From assembly GCA_020049245.1 (NCBI GenBank), contig JAIFLB010000067.1, positions 1-6,421 on the forward strand: a DNA stretch of 6,421 nucleotides, given 5' to 3'. Positions 1 to 6,390 of this stretch are shown in pieces. Both the position numbers and the translations under genes were made by a program. This stretch comes from Betaproteobacteria bacterium. Its GTDB lineage: Bacteria > Pseudomonadota > Gammaproteobacteria > Burkholderiales > Thiobacillaceae. Numbering within the stretch: position 1 is the first letter of the stretch; each line of letters opens with the position of its first letter. The notes under the pieces were generated by a model. The model made no database searches and had not been told where the DNA came from. It saw only the letters and a list, made by a program, of their open reading frames with translations.

Positions 1-898
1 CCGGCTCAAGAAACACGTTGTGGCCGGTTTTATCGGCAAAGCGTGAAATCTTGTCTTCGATTGAGGGGCAGTAACGCGGCCCGACCCCCTCAATGACGCC
101 GGTATACAACGGTGATCGGTCCAACCCCTGACGAATGATTTCATGCGTCGCTTCATTGGTCGATGTAATCCAGCACGGCAACTGGGCGGGATGCATCTCG
201 CGCCTACCCATGAACGAGAAAACGGGGACCGGATCGTCACCTGGTTGGATTTGCATCACCGAAAAATCGATGCTGCGGCCATCAATCCGGGGCGGTGTTC
301 CCGTCTTCAGCCGACCGACCGGCAGGTTCAATTCACGCAAACGCGCGGCAAGCGACACCGCGGGTGGATCGCCCATGCGTCCAGCCTGAAAATTTGCCAG
401 GCCTACGTGCACCAGACCGGCAAGAAAAGTCCCGGTGGTCAGCACGACAGCACGCGCCTTGAACACGATGCCAAGCTGGGTACGCACACCGACAACCCTG
501 TCCGCCTCCAGAATCAGGTCATCTACCGCCTGTTGAAACAGGGTCAGATTGGCCTGGTTTTCCAGCCGACCACGGATCGCCTGTTTGTAGAGCAGGCGGT
601 CGGCTTGTGCTCGCGTTGCCCGCACCGCCGGGCCTTTCGATGAGTTGAGCGTGCGGAACTGAATCCCGGCTTCATCGGTGGCAATCGCCATGACGCCGCC
701 GAGGGCATCGACTTCCTTCACCAGATGGCCCTTGCCGATACCGCCAATGGATGGATTACAGGACATCGCGCCGAGCGTTTCGATGTTGTGGCTGAGCAGC
801 AAGGTCTTTGTGCCCATGCGTGCCGAGGCGAACGCCGCCTCGCAGCCGGCATGGCCGCCCCCCACCACAATGACATCAAAAACTTCGGGAAAAATCAT
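1..898 (-). CDS. mnmG: tRNA uridine-5-carboxymethylaminomethyl synthesis enzyme MnmG (GidA), N-terminal part, cut by the window edge
   Basis: MnmG is the FAD-dependent partner of MnmE. The complex adds an aminomethyl or carboxymethylaminomethyl group to C5 of the wobble uridine (U34) in tRNAs reading split codon boxes, using methylene-tetrahydrofolate and NADH, in the cytoplasm. The 299 codons seen, of about 630 usual, read without interruption. Visible features are the Rossmann FAD motif GGGHAG at residues 13-18, MSCNPSIGGIGKGHL at 45-59, SSKGPAVRATRAQADR near 87-102, RLKTGTPPRIDGRSIDFS near 196-213, and GVGPRYCPSIEDK near 272-284. The two cysteines essential in E. coli, C47 and C277, fall at the same numbers here. 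The start is fixed by the conserved FDVIVVGGGHAG start of the protein and by an in-frame stop six codons upstream. The ribosome site is poor (AAGG almost touching the ATG). It follows the ABC exporter on the same strand with a 90-bp gap holding a parS site. Confidence 0.98.
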   Translation of the reverse strand, partial: MIFPEVFDVIVVGGGHAGCEAAFASARMGTKTLLLSHNIETLGAMSCNPSIGGIGKGHLVKEVDALGGVMAIATDEAGIQFRTLNSSKGPAVRATRAQADRLLYKQAIRGRLENQANLTLFQQAVDDLILEADRVVGVRTQLGIVFKARAVVLTTGTFLAGLVHVGLANFQAGRMGDPPAVSLAARLRELNLPVGRLKTGTPPRIDGRSIDFSVMQIQPGDDPVPVFSFMGRREMHPAQLPCWITSTNEATHEIIRQGLDRSPLYTGVIEGVGPRYCPSIEDKISRFADKTGHNVFLEP

Positions 899-936
899 GG
901 CCTTGCTGACGCTTCATGGACTTTGACAGGCGGCGG

Positions 937-965
937 ATTCTACGCCATGCGGACACTGGGTTCAT
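937..965 (-). promoter_or_regulatory. Possible sigma-70 promoter of mnmG
   Basis: On the minus strand the -10 hexamer TAGAAT (942-937, 5 of 6 to consensus) lies 17 bp after a weak -35 ATGAAC (965-960, 3 of 6). Transcription would start near 930 and give a leader of about 30 nt before the mnmG ATG. The -35 begins only 4 bp from the parS palindrome, so ParB bound there could influence this promoter. The call is based on hexamer resemblance only. Confidence 0.35.
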
Positions 966-969
966 GCTG

Positions 970-985
970 TGTTTCACGTGAAACA
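970..985. promoter_or_regulatory. parS: parS centromere site (ParB binding site)
   Basis: TGTTTCACGTGAAACA is a perfect 16-bp palindrome and an exact match to the bacterial chromosomal parS consensus TGTTNCACGTGAAACA. ParB loads here, spreads along flanking DNA and works with ParA and SMC to segregate the origin region. The site lies 3 bp beyond the stop codon of the ABC exporter and 71 bp upstream of the mnmG start. parAB usually lies just beyond mnmG-rsmG in proteobacteria, which fits but is outside this window. I saw no second copy of the CACGTG core in parS context here. Confidence 0.93.
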
Positions 986-988
986 TCG

Positions 989-2782
989 TCAAGCGTGCGC
1001 ATACAGTTGGTGATACAGACCACCACTTTGCATCAGGCTTTCATGCACGCCCTCCTCGACGATGCAACCATTTTCAAACACCAGAATACGGTCTGCCTGG
1101 CGCACCGCCGAAAGCCGATGCGCAATGATCAAGGTCGTCCGATTACGGAGAAAATCAGCCAGAGCCACATGCAGATCATGCTCGGTCTTGCTGTCCAGCG
1201 CCGATGTAGCCTCGTCCAGGATGACCACGCTGGGTTGCCCCAGAACCATTCGTGCAACCGCCAATCTCTGGCGTTGACCACCGGATAATCGGACACCGCT
1301 CTTGCCGATCAGGCTATCCAATCCAGCCTCCAGATTGGCGATGAATTCTTTCAGTTGAGCGATCTCCAGAGCGCGCCACAAGTCGCTGTCGCTGAATTGC
1401 CGCCCCATCGTCAAATTCTCACGCACGCTGGCATTGAACAGTACCGGGTGCTGCAATACGACGCCGACGTGCTCGCGCACCCGCTCCCAGCCAATATCAG
1501 CTACATCAATACCGGCATAACGGATCATCCCGGAACGCAAAGGATAAAGGCCGAGCAACGCTTGCACCAAGGTCGACTTACCACCCCCCGATGCGCCAAC
1601 CAGTGCCACCTTTTCGCCTGGCGCAATGGAGAGATTGACCTCATCCAGCACGGTTTCGCCATCGCCATAGGAAAAGCTGACCTTGACCAGATCAAGCCCG
1701 ATCGACTCCGATGCCATGAAAGGATTGCGGGTTGCCTCGCCCTGTTCCACCGGACGCAGTGCCAGCATGCTATTGATGCGCCCAATTGCCGCGTTGGCGG
1801 CGTACCAGGAATATTGAATATTGATGATCTCCTGCACCGGCGACATCATGAACCAGAGATAACCGAATACCGCCAGCATCTGGCCGATACTCAGATCTGA
1901 ATACACCACCATCAGCATCGCTATGGCGCGAAAGATGTCGAAACCGGCAAGAAAGATGAAAAAGGAAATCCGGTTCATCGCATCGGATTTCCAGGCGAAA
2001 GCCGCCGCATGCTGGCGAATGTTTGCGGCGTTATCCTTAACCCGGCTCAGGTAATGTTTCTCCCGGTTCATCGCGCGGATCTGATTCAGCGCATCCAGCG
2101 TTTCGCTCAGCGCTTCCTGAAATGCCTCAAAAGCGCTGTTCTCGCTTTTCTTGAGTTCTTTCACCTTTTTGCCAAGGCGGGTCGAGAAGGCGATCACCAA
2201 AGGGTTTAAAAGAAGTATGAACAAAGCCAGTTGCCAGTTCATCCAGAGCAAAACCCCGGCAACGCCGACCAGCGATAGAACTGCAACCAGAAAGCCGGAA
2301 ATTGACGCACCCAGAAAACCATCAACCGCATTCAGGTCAGTAACAAAATGCGAGGTCACTCGGCCTGAACCCAGCGTTTCATACTCCGACAGTGCGATCT
2401 TTGAGAGTCGATCGAGCATGTGCGCACGCATGCGATAGACCACGTCTTTAGAAACCAGCGAGAAAGTGCGTGATTGCCAGACGTTGAGCAGGATAGACGC
2501 CAGCCGCAGGCCAAGCGTCAAGGCAAGTGCAATCGAAATGAACAGAACCGGGCCATGCCAGCCGACAGGAAACCAGGGTGAGAAGAAAGCAATAAACCCG
2601 CCTGTCTGGTGAAGAAGTACCTCGTCCACCAGAACCGGCAGGAATAGCGGCACCGGTACAGCGCATCCAACGGCCAGGATGGCGATCAGATTGCCACGGA
2701 TCAGCGCACTGCGGTGCGGTTGTACATCCGCCCAAATCGATTGCCATGAAAGAGAGGGGGAAACCGTGTAACGAGTTGTCAT
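989..2782 (-). CDS. ABC exporter half-transporter (fused transmembrane and ATPase domains)
   Basis: A 597-residue type-IV ABC exporter that should work as a homodimer in the inner membrane, using ATP to move a substrate outward or between leaflets. The transmembrane domain covers roughly residues 25-335, with hydrophobic segments near 31-52, 79-100, 160-180, 182-200, 272-293 and 300-315. The ATPase domain covers about 360-597: A-loop Tyr372, Walker A GASGGGKST (396-404), Q-loop Gln444, signature LSGGQ (499-503), Walker B VVILDE (519-524), D-loop SALD (527-530) and H-loop His555. All catalytic residues are present. The substrate cannot be read from sequence: MsbA-like lipid, peptide and drug exporters share this build, and there is no peptidase domain or partner gene here. 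The start is the first ATG after an in-frame stop ten codons upstream, and it lacks a good Shine-Dalgarno. A four-codon mini-ORF starting at 2793 ends in an ATGA overlap with this start, which may be chance. Confidence 0.95.
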   Translation of the reverse strand: MTTRYTVSPSLSWQSIWADVQPHRSALIRGNLIAILAVGCAVPVPLFLPVLVDEVLLHQTGGFIAFFSPWFPVGWHGPVLFISIALALTLGLRLASILLNVWQSRTFSLVSKDVVYRMRAHMLDRLSKIALSEYETLGSGRVTSHFVTDLNAVDGFLGASISGFLVAVLSLVGVAGVLLWMNWQLALFILLLNPLVIAFSTRLGKKVKELKKSENSAFEAFQEALSETLDALNQIRAMNREKHYLSRVKDNAANIRQHAAAFAWKSDAMNRISFFIFLAGFDIFRAIAMLMVVYSDLSIGQMLAVFGYLWFMMSPVQEIINIQYSWYAANAAIGRINSMLALRPVEQGEATRNPFMASESIGLDLVKVSFSYGDGETVLDEVNLSIAPGEKVALVGASGGGKSTLVQALLGLYPLRSGMIRYAGIDVADIGWERVREHVGVVLQHPVLFNASVRENLTMGRQFSDSDLWRALEIAQLKEFIANLEAGLDSLIGKSGVRLSGGQRQRLAVARMVLGQPSVVILDEATSALDSKTEHDLHVALADFLRNRTTLIIAHRLSAVRQADRILVFENGCIVEEGVHESLMQSGGLYHQLYAHA

Positions 2783-2791
2783 GATGTCGTC

Positions 2792-2805
2792 ATGCCTGTC
2801 GGCAT
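2792..2805. repeat. Small inverted repeat next to the ABC exporter start
   Basis: ATGCC (2792-2796) and GGCAT (2801-2805) are perfect complementary arms around the loop TGTC. An outer imperfect pair, GATGTCG (2783-2789) and CGGCAT (2800-2805) plus C, partly overlaps it. It lies 9 nt before the ABC exporter ATG, so it could be an operator, a weak hairpin masking the ribosome site, or, seen from the plus-strand gene, an upstream activator site near -120 from the predicted sigma-54 start. None of these roles is shown by the sequence. Confidence 0.25.
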
Positions 2806-2820
2806 CAAATCAAATTGGGG

Positions 2821-2848
2821 TTGAACTGCATGTACATCGACTTATAAA
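2821..2848 (+). promoter_or_regulatory. Alternative sigma-70-like promoter for the small plus-strand gene
   Basis: TTGAAC (2821-2826) and TATAAA (2843-2848) are separated by 16 bp and would start transcription near 2855, about 90 nt before the gene at 2946. The region is AT-rich, so such hexamers arise easily. It competes with the better-supported sigma-54 element closer to the gene, and both could be real. Confidence 0.25.
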
Positions 2849-2854
2849 AATACA

Positions 2855-2867
2855 TAACTGATTGATA
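2855..2867 (-). promoter_or_regulatory. Predicted IHF (integration host factor) binding site
   Basis: The minus strand reads TATCAATCAGTTA, an exact match to the IHF consensus WATCAANNNNTTR. IHF bends DNA sharply, and at sigma-54 promoters it typically sits between the distant activator site and the -24 element. Here its centre (about 2861) is near -59 from the transcription start predicted by the sigma-54 element, inside the usual range. IHF sites also rely on flanking A-tracts and structure, so a consensus match alone is not proof. Confidence 0.55.
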
Positions 2868-2892
2868 CTTAAAGGGAAATATAAATACCTGA

Positions 2893-2909
2893 CTGGCGCA
2901 AAAATTGCT
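2893..2909 (+). promoter_or_regulatory. Predicted sigma-54 (RpoN) -24/-12 promoter
   Basis: CTGGCGCAAAAATTGCT matches the sigma-54 consensus YTGGCACGNNNNTTGCW at every position except A to G and G to A in the CACG part. The invariant GG (2895-2896) and GC (2907-2908) are separated by exactly 10 bp, as required. Transcription should start near 2920, leaving a leader of about 26 nt with an AAGGAG ribosome site in it. Sigma-54 promoters need an ATP-driven enhancer-binding protein bound 80-150 bp upstream. That region would be about 2770-2840, overlapping the start of the ABC exporter. Confidence 0.6.
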
Positions 2910-2933
2910 GAATAAAGCTACGAATCGAAATTT

Positions 2934-2939
2934 AAGGAG
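2934..2939 (+). promoter_or_regulatory. Strong ribosome binding site of the small plus-strand gene
   Basis: AAGGAG lies 6 nt before the ATG at 2946. It is the best Shine-Dalgarno in the window and decides the start of a gene that cannot be recognised by homology. The minus-strand genes here have weak or no such motif. Confidence 0.8.
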
Positions 2940-2945
2940 CAAAAC

Positions 2946-3302
2946 ATGCTCGCTTGCACAGTACTCACACCCAATGTTCAACGTAAGCTATACAGAGACA
3001 TGGCAGAAGACGGAACCGCCCTGGAACAACGCTTTCCGCGCATTGCCAATATGCTTTCTTCATTTTGGCAAACGCCAGATATCGACCTTTACCTCGATGG
3101 GTTGCTACTGGATGATCGCGGAGATCGGATGGGGTTCCCGATGGATGTTCTGGATGACTTGATGTTCCTCGCCAGTATTCGTTGGCACGAAACGCATCAA
3201 TGCGGAAGGCTGATCGAAACAACCTCTGCTGATGCGTTCAGTTCCTTGGGAAGCCGGTCTGAACTGTGTAGTTCGAATTCAAATGCATGGGTGCTGCTGT
3301 AA
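2946..3302 (+). CDS. Small protein of unknown function, 118 residues, opposite polarity to its neighbours
   Basis: I do not recognise this protein. It has no signal peptide or membrane segment and looks cytosolic and largely helical. Residues 1-86 look like a compact, ordered domain: an N-terminal stretch with LTPNVQRKLYRDMAEDGT, then QRFPRIANML, then an acidic centre with DLYLDGLLLDDRGDRMGFP (47-65), then DVLDDLMFLASIRWHETHQC (67-86). Residues 87-118 are rich in serine and polar residues, look disordered, and may be less conserved. Support for a real gene comes from the AAGGAG site 6 nt before the ATG, the sigma-54-like promoter and IHF match upstream, and the absence of any competing gene on the other strand. 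It is divergent from the ABC exporter (163 bp between starts) and convergent with mnmE (58 bp between ends). Upstream DNA is markedly AT-rich. No DNA-binding or enzymatic motif is visible. Confidence 0.82.
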   Translation: MLACTVLTPNVQRKLYRDMAEDGTALEQRFPRIANMLSSFWQTPDIDLYLDGLLLDDRGDRMGFPMDVLDDLMFLASIRWHETHQCGRLIETTSADAFSSLGSRSELCSSNSNAWVLL

Positions 3303-3360
3303 CTTGAAAACACAGTCTGGCAGGGATGGCATTTGACGTCTGCAACTACAAACAAAAGGT
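3303..3360. other. Convergent intergenic gap between the small gene and mnmE
   Basis: This is 58 bp where the small plus-strand gene and mnmE end tail to tail. I see no stable GC-rich hairpin followed by a T-run on either strand, so there is no recognisable intrinsic terminator. The two transcripts may overlap or end by Rho. Confidence 0.6.
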
Positions 3361-4692
3361 TCATTTCCCAATACAAAACTGGCTGAAGATTACGCCCAGT
3401 AGATCATCGGAACTGAATTCCCCGGTAATTTCCGAGACGGCATCCTGCGCCAAGCGAAGTTCCTCGGCAAAAAACTCAAGTTGCTTGCCTGCCGCAGCGG
3501 CAGCCTGAAGCCGGTCGCCCGCTCGTCGTAAAGCATCCAGATGACGGGCTCGGGCAATGAACATCCCCTCGCCCTGACTGTGCCAGCCCACCTCTTCAAG
3601 CAACTGTCTTCGAAGTAAATCGATGCCAGCGCCGGACTTGGCAGAGAGCCAGATTTCCTTGCCATCTGCGGAAACTCTCGCTGTGTCGCCCAAAATGTCG
3701 ATCTTGTTGTGCAGCGTCAAACGCGGAATTGGCGGCAATTGCGCCAAAATCTTTGCCTCTTGTTCACCAATACCATGATTACTATCGATCAGCAGCAGCG
3801 CGATATCGGCTTTCTCAAGCACCGCCCAAGTCCGCGCAATGCCAAGTCGCTCGACTGGGTCGTCTGTTTCTCGCAAGCCGGCGGTATCTATTAGATGAAT
3901 CGGCACACCTTCAATCTGAATCGCTTCCCGCAAGGTGTCACGCGTCGTGCCGGCATATTCGGTCACAATGGCCGCATCGTAGCCGGCAAGTTGGTTCATC
4001 AAGCTTGATTTACCGACATTAGGCTGTCCGATCAGGACCACATTCAAGCCTTCGCGCAGCAATGCGCCTTGTCGCGCTTGCGCCATCACCTCGCCAAGGC
4101 GAGCCTGCAAAGCAGACAATTTTCCCCAGGCATTGGCCTGTTCAAGAAAATCAATGTCCTCTTCGGGAAAATCCAGCGTCGCCTCAACCAGCATGCGAAG
4201 TTGGATCAACCCATCGCGTAATTGATTGATCTTGCTGGAAAACTCGCCTTCCAAGGTACGCAATGCAGAACGCGCTGCTTCACGGCTACTGGCGTCGATC
4301 AGGTCAGCAATCGCCTCGGCTTGAGCCAGATCGAGCTTGCCGTTGAGAAAGGCGCGCCGGCTGAATTCGCCGGGCTCGGCAAGACGCGCTCCAAGTTGCA
4401 AACAGCGTTCAACAACCAGTTGCAAGACTTGCGGGCCTCCATGGCCCTGCAATTCAAGAACATGTTCACCGGTAAATGAATTCGGGGCGGGAAAGTAGAG
4501 TGCGATGCCGTCATCCAGCGCGCCGCCCTCCGCATCCAGGAAACGCACATGGCTGGCGTGTCTGGCTTGCAAAACCTTGCCAGTCAACGCGCTAATGAAG
4601 GGATCAATGTCACCTCCGGAGAGTCTGACCACGCCAATGCCACCTCGCCCTGGCGCGGTGGCAATAGCGACGATGGTATCGCTGGCTGTCAT
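3361..4692 (-). CDS. mnmE: tRNA uridine-5-carboxymethylaminomethyl modification GTPase MnmE (TrmE)
   Basis: MnmE is the GTPase half of the MnmE-MnmG complex that modifies tRNA wobble uridine. At 443 residues it matches the family (454 in E. coli). The N-terminal folate-binding domain covers about 1-118, starting with DTIVAIATAPGRGGIGVVRL, and is followed by a helical domain. The inserted G domain (about 215-370) has G1 GQPNVGKSS (222-230), G2 GTTRD (248-252), G3 DTAG (269-272), G4 NKID (329-332) and G5 SAK (350-352). Glu281 corresponds to the hydrolysis-assisting Glu282 of E. coli. The protein ends in the diagnostic CIGK, with the conserved Cys440 needed for modification. The start is supported by the conserved N-terminus and an in-frame stop six codons upstream. 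It lies 33 bp after yidC on the same strand with no evident promoter between, so cotranscription is likely. Its partner mnmG lies 2.5 kb further on instead of next door. Confidence 0.98.
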   Translation of the reverse strand: MTASDTIVAIATAPGRGGIGVVRLSGGDIDPFISALTGKVLQARHASHVRFLDAEGGALDDGIALYFPAPNSFTGEHVLELQGHGGPQVLQLVVERCLQLGARLAEPGEFSRRAFLNGKLDLAQAEAIADLIDASSREAARSALRTLEGEFSSKINQLRDGLIQLRMLVEATLDFPEEDIDFLEQANAWGKLSALQARLGEVMAQARQGALLREGLNVVLIGQPNVGKSSLMNQLAGYDAAIVTEYAGTTRDTLREAIQIEGVPIHLIDTAGLRETDDPVERLGIARTWAVLEKADIALLLIDSNHGIGEQEAKILAQLPPIPRLTLHNKIDILGDTARVSADGKEIWLSAKSGAGIDLLRRQLLEEVGWHSQGEGMFIARARHLDALRRAGDRLQAAAAAGKQLEFFAEELRLAQDAVSEITGEFSSDDLLGVIFSQFCIGK

Positions 4693-4725
4693 GCGTGACT
4701 CAACAGATCAGCCACCCTGACGGAC

Positions 4726-6390
4726 TCAGTGCTTGGCGTCGTTGGCCGCCTTGCCACCTGCTTCAATCACCGTGTTGATGCGCCACTGCTGAAGGATTGA
4801 AAGCACGTTGTTGACCAGCCAGTAAAGCACCAGTCCAGCCGGGAAAAACAGGAACATGACCGAAAAGATCACTGGCATTGCCATCATGACTTTTTGTTGC
4901 ACAGGATCCGGAGATGCGGGTGACAGCTTGACCTGAATGAATGAAGTAATCGCCATGATCACTGGTAATACGTAATACGGATCAGGCTTGGAAAGATCTT
5001 GTATCCAGAGCGCGAAGGGCGCCTGGCGGAGTTCTACCGCTCCCATCAACACCCAGTACAAGGCAATGAATACTGGAATCTGCACCAGAATCGGCAAACA
5101 ACCTCCCATCGGGTTGATTTTCTCTTCCTGGTAAATCTTCATCATGCCTTCATGCAGCTTCTGGCGATCGTCTCCATAACGCTCTTTCAGGTTCTGCAGA
5201 CGTGGCGCCAGCTTGCGCATCTTGGCCATGGATTTATAGCCGGCAGCAGACAACGGGTAGAACACCAACTTGATCAACACCGTCAACAGGATGATGGACA
5301 CCCCCCAGTTGATGACCAACTTGTTGATCCAGTTGAGCAGGATGAATATGGGGTAAGCCAGAATGGTCAACCACCCATAATCGACCACCAGATCGAGGCC
5401 AGGTGCCAATGATTTGATTTTCTCCAACTCTTGCGGCCCCGCATAAAGCCGCATCGATACAGATTTCTCTTCACCTGGATTCAACTTGATGGCGGGGAAA
5501 ATCATGCCAGCGCTGTATTCGTTGTCACCAACCGCTCGGGTATAAAACTCACGCTGACTGGCATCTGCCGGGTCTGTTGTGACCCAAGCCGAGACAAAGT
5601 GATGTTGTACCAAACCGATCCAGCCATCCTTGGCTTCTTTGACAAACTCGGTCTTTCCCTTGCTGATGTCCTCGAATGAAACCTTCTGAAACTTGCCGAC
5701 ATCGGTGTAAATCGCGGGACCGGTAAACGTATGCATCAGTGCAGACTCGCCCTCTGGCGGCTGACCATGGCGCAGTATCTGATAGTACGGAAAACCTTCT
5801 ACAACAGCGGCGCCACGATTGATGATCTGTGTTTCAACATCAACCACATAACTGCCGCGCTGGAATTTATAGGTGCGCACCACGTCGGCATTGTTGACGC
5901 TAGCTTTCAAAATAACTTTAAGTTCATTCTGGCCATCTTTCAGGCGGTACTCGCCTGGAACCAGTTCGAACACCGTCTTATGAGTAGGCAAAGTGCCACC
6001 GATAAAACCCATTTGAGCAAAGTAATTTCTTCCCGCTCGTTCTTCCAGCAAAACGAAAGGCTGATCAGCAGCCTCATTCTGGCGATAGTGGGTCAGAACC
6101 ACTTTGCGAAGATCACCGCCGTTGGCATCAATTTCCGCGTCAATCACATCGGTAATGATGCGCGCGCGCGCTCCTTGAGCAATCTGTCCGGTATCTGCCA
6201 ACTCGGTACCTGGTTTGAGTAACTGTCCAGGTTGCGGAAGTTCAGCATTGGCTGGAGCGACTTGCTTATTTTCCTTGCTGGCCTGGGCTTCAATTGCCGG
6301 TTGCGGATTGTTATAACTCTGCCAGGACTCCCACAGCAGCAAGGTTGAGAAAGAGAAAATAATGAACGCGATGATGCGTTGGGTATCCAT
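4726..6390 (-). CDS. yidC: Membrane protein insertase YidC (Oxa1 family)
   Basis: YidC inserts and folds inner-membrane proteins, alone or with the SecYEG translocon. At 554 residues it is a full-length Gram-negative type (548 in E. coli). The start MDTQR leads into the first membrane segment (about 6-20). A Pro/Gln/Ala-rich linker follows, then the periplasmic beta-sandwich domain (about 60-325). The conserved Oxa1 core follows, with segments near 339-357, 361-380, 430-450, 471-488 and 503-532. Family signatures include GDDRQKLHEGMM, NPMGGCLPILVQIPVFIALYW (at 426-446) and SVELRQAPFALWI-like AVELRQAPFALWI (451-463). The groove charge, Arg366 in E. coli, is Lys374 here and keeps the positive charge. 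No stop lies in frame between the start and the window edge, so the start rests on the conserved MDxQR N-terminus. The Shine-Dalgarno is weak, and an upstream yidD or rnpA promoter is likely but not seen. Confidence 0.98.
   Translation of the reverse strand: MDTQRIIAFIIFSFSTLLLWESWQSYNNPQPAIEAQASKENKQVAPANAELPQPGQLLKPGTELADTGQIAQGARARIITDVIDAEIDANGGDLRKVVLTHYRQNEAADQPFVLLEERAGRNYFAQMGFIGGTLPTHKTVFELVPGEYRLKDGQNELKVILKASVNNADVVRTYKFQRGSYVVDVETQIINRGAAVVEGFPYYQILRHGQPPEGESALMHTFTGPAIYTDVGKFQKVSFEDISKGKTEFVKEAKDGWIGLVQHHFVSAWVTTDPADASQREFYTRAVGDNEYSAGMIFPAIKLNPGEEKSVSMRLYAGPQELEKIKSLAPGLDLVVDYGWLTILAYPIFILLNWINKLVINWGVSIILLTVLIKLVFYPLSAAGYKSMAKMRKLAPRLQNLKERYGDDRQKLHEGMMKIYQEEKINPMGGCLPILVQIPVFIALYWVLMGAVELRQAPFALWIQDLSKPDPYYVLPVIMAITSFIQVKLSPASPDPVQQKVMMAMPVIFSVMFLFFPAGLVLYWLVNNVLSILQQWRINTVIEAGGKAANDAKH

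Noticed and set aside
143..643. 166-codon plus-strand open frame opposite mnmG
   Set aside because: It lies antisense to an intact, strongly conserved mnmG reading frame. It has no ribosome site and its protein looks like antisense translation.
858..863. Run of six C in mnmG as a phase-variation tract
   Set aside because: It encodes the invariant glycine-rich FAD motif GGGH, and the tract is too short to suggest slipped-strand switching.
970..985. The palindrome read as a transcription terminator of the ABC exporter
   Set aside because: A 6-bp stem with a 4-base loop is weak, it is not followed by a T-run, and the exact parS match explains the symmetry better.
1355..1900. 181-codon plus-strand open frame opposite the ABC exporter
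   Set aside because: It is antisense to the conserved ATPase domain, with no ribosome site and no recognisable protein features.
2783..2945. Possible replication origin in the AT-rich gap
   Set aside because: The gene neighbourhood suggests oriC is near, but I see no DnaA box resembling TTATNCACA in this 163-bp region.
6160..6171. Alternating GC run of 12 bases in yidC
   Set aside because: It simply encodes the alanine/arginine stretch around residues 73-77, and the reading frame is intact through it.
5731..6222. 163-codon plus-strand open frame opposite yidC
   Set aside because: It is antisense to the well-conserved yidC periplasmic domain, and its composition is typical of a shadow frame.
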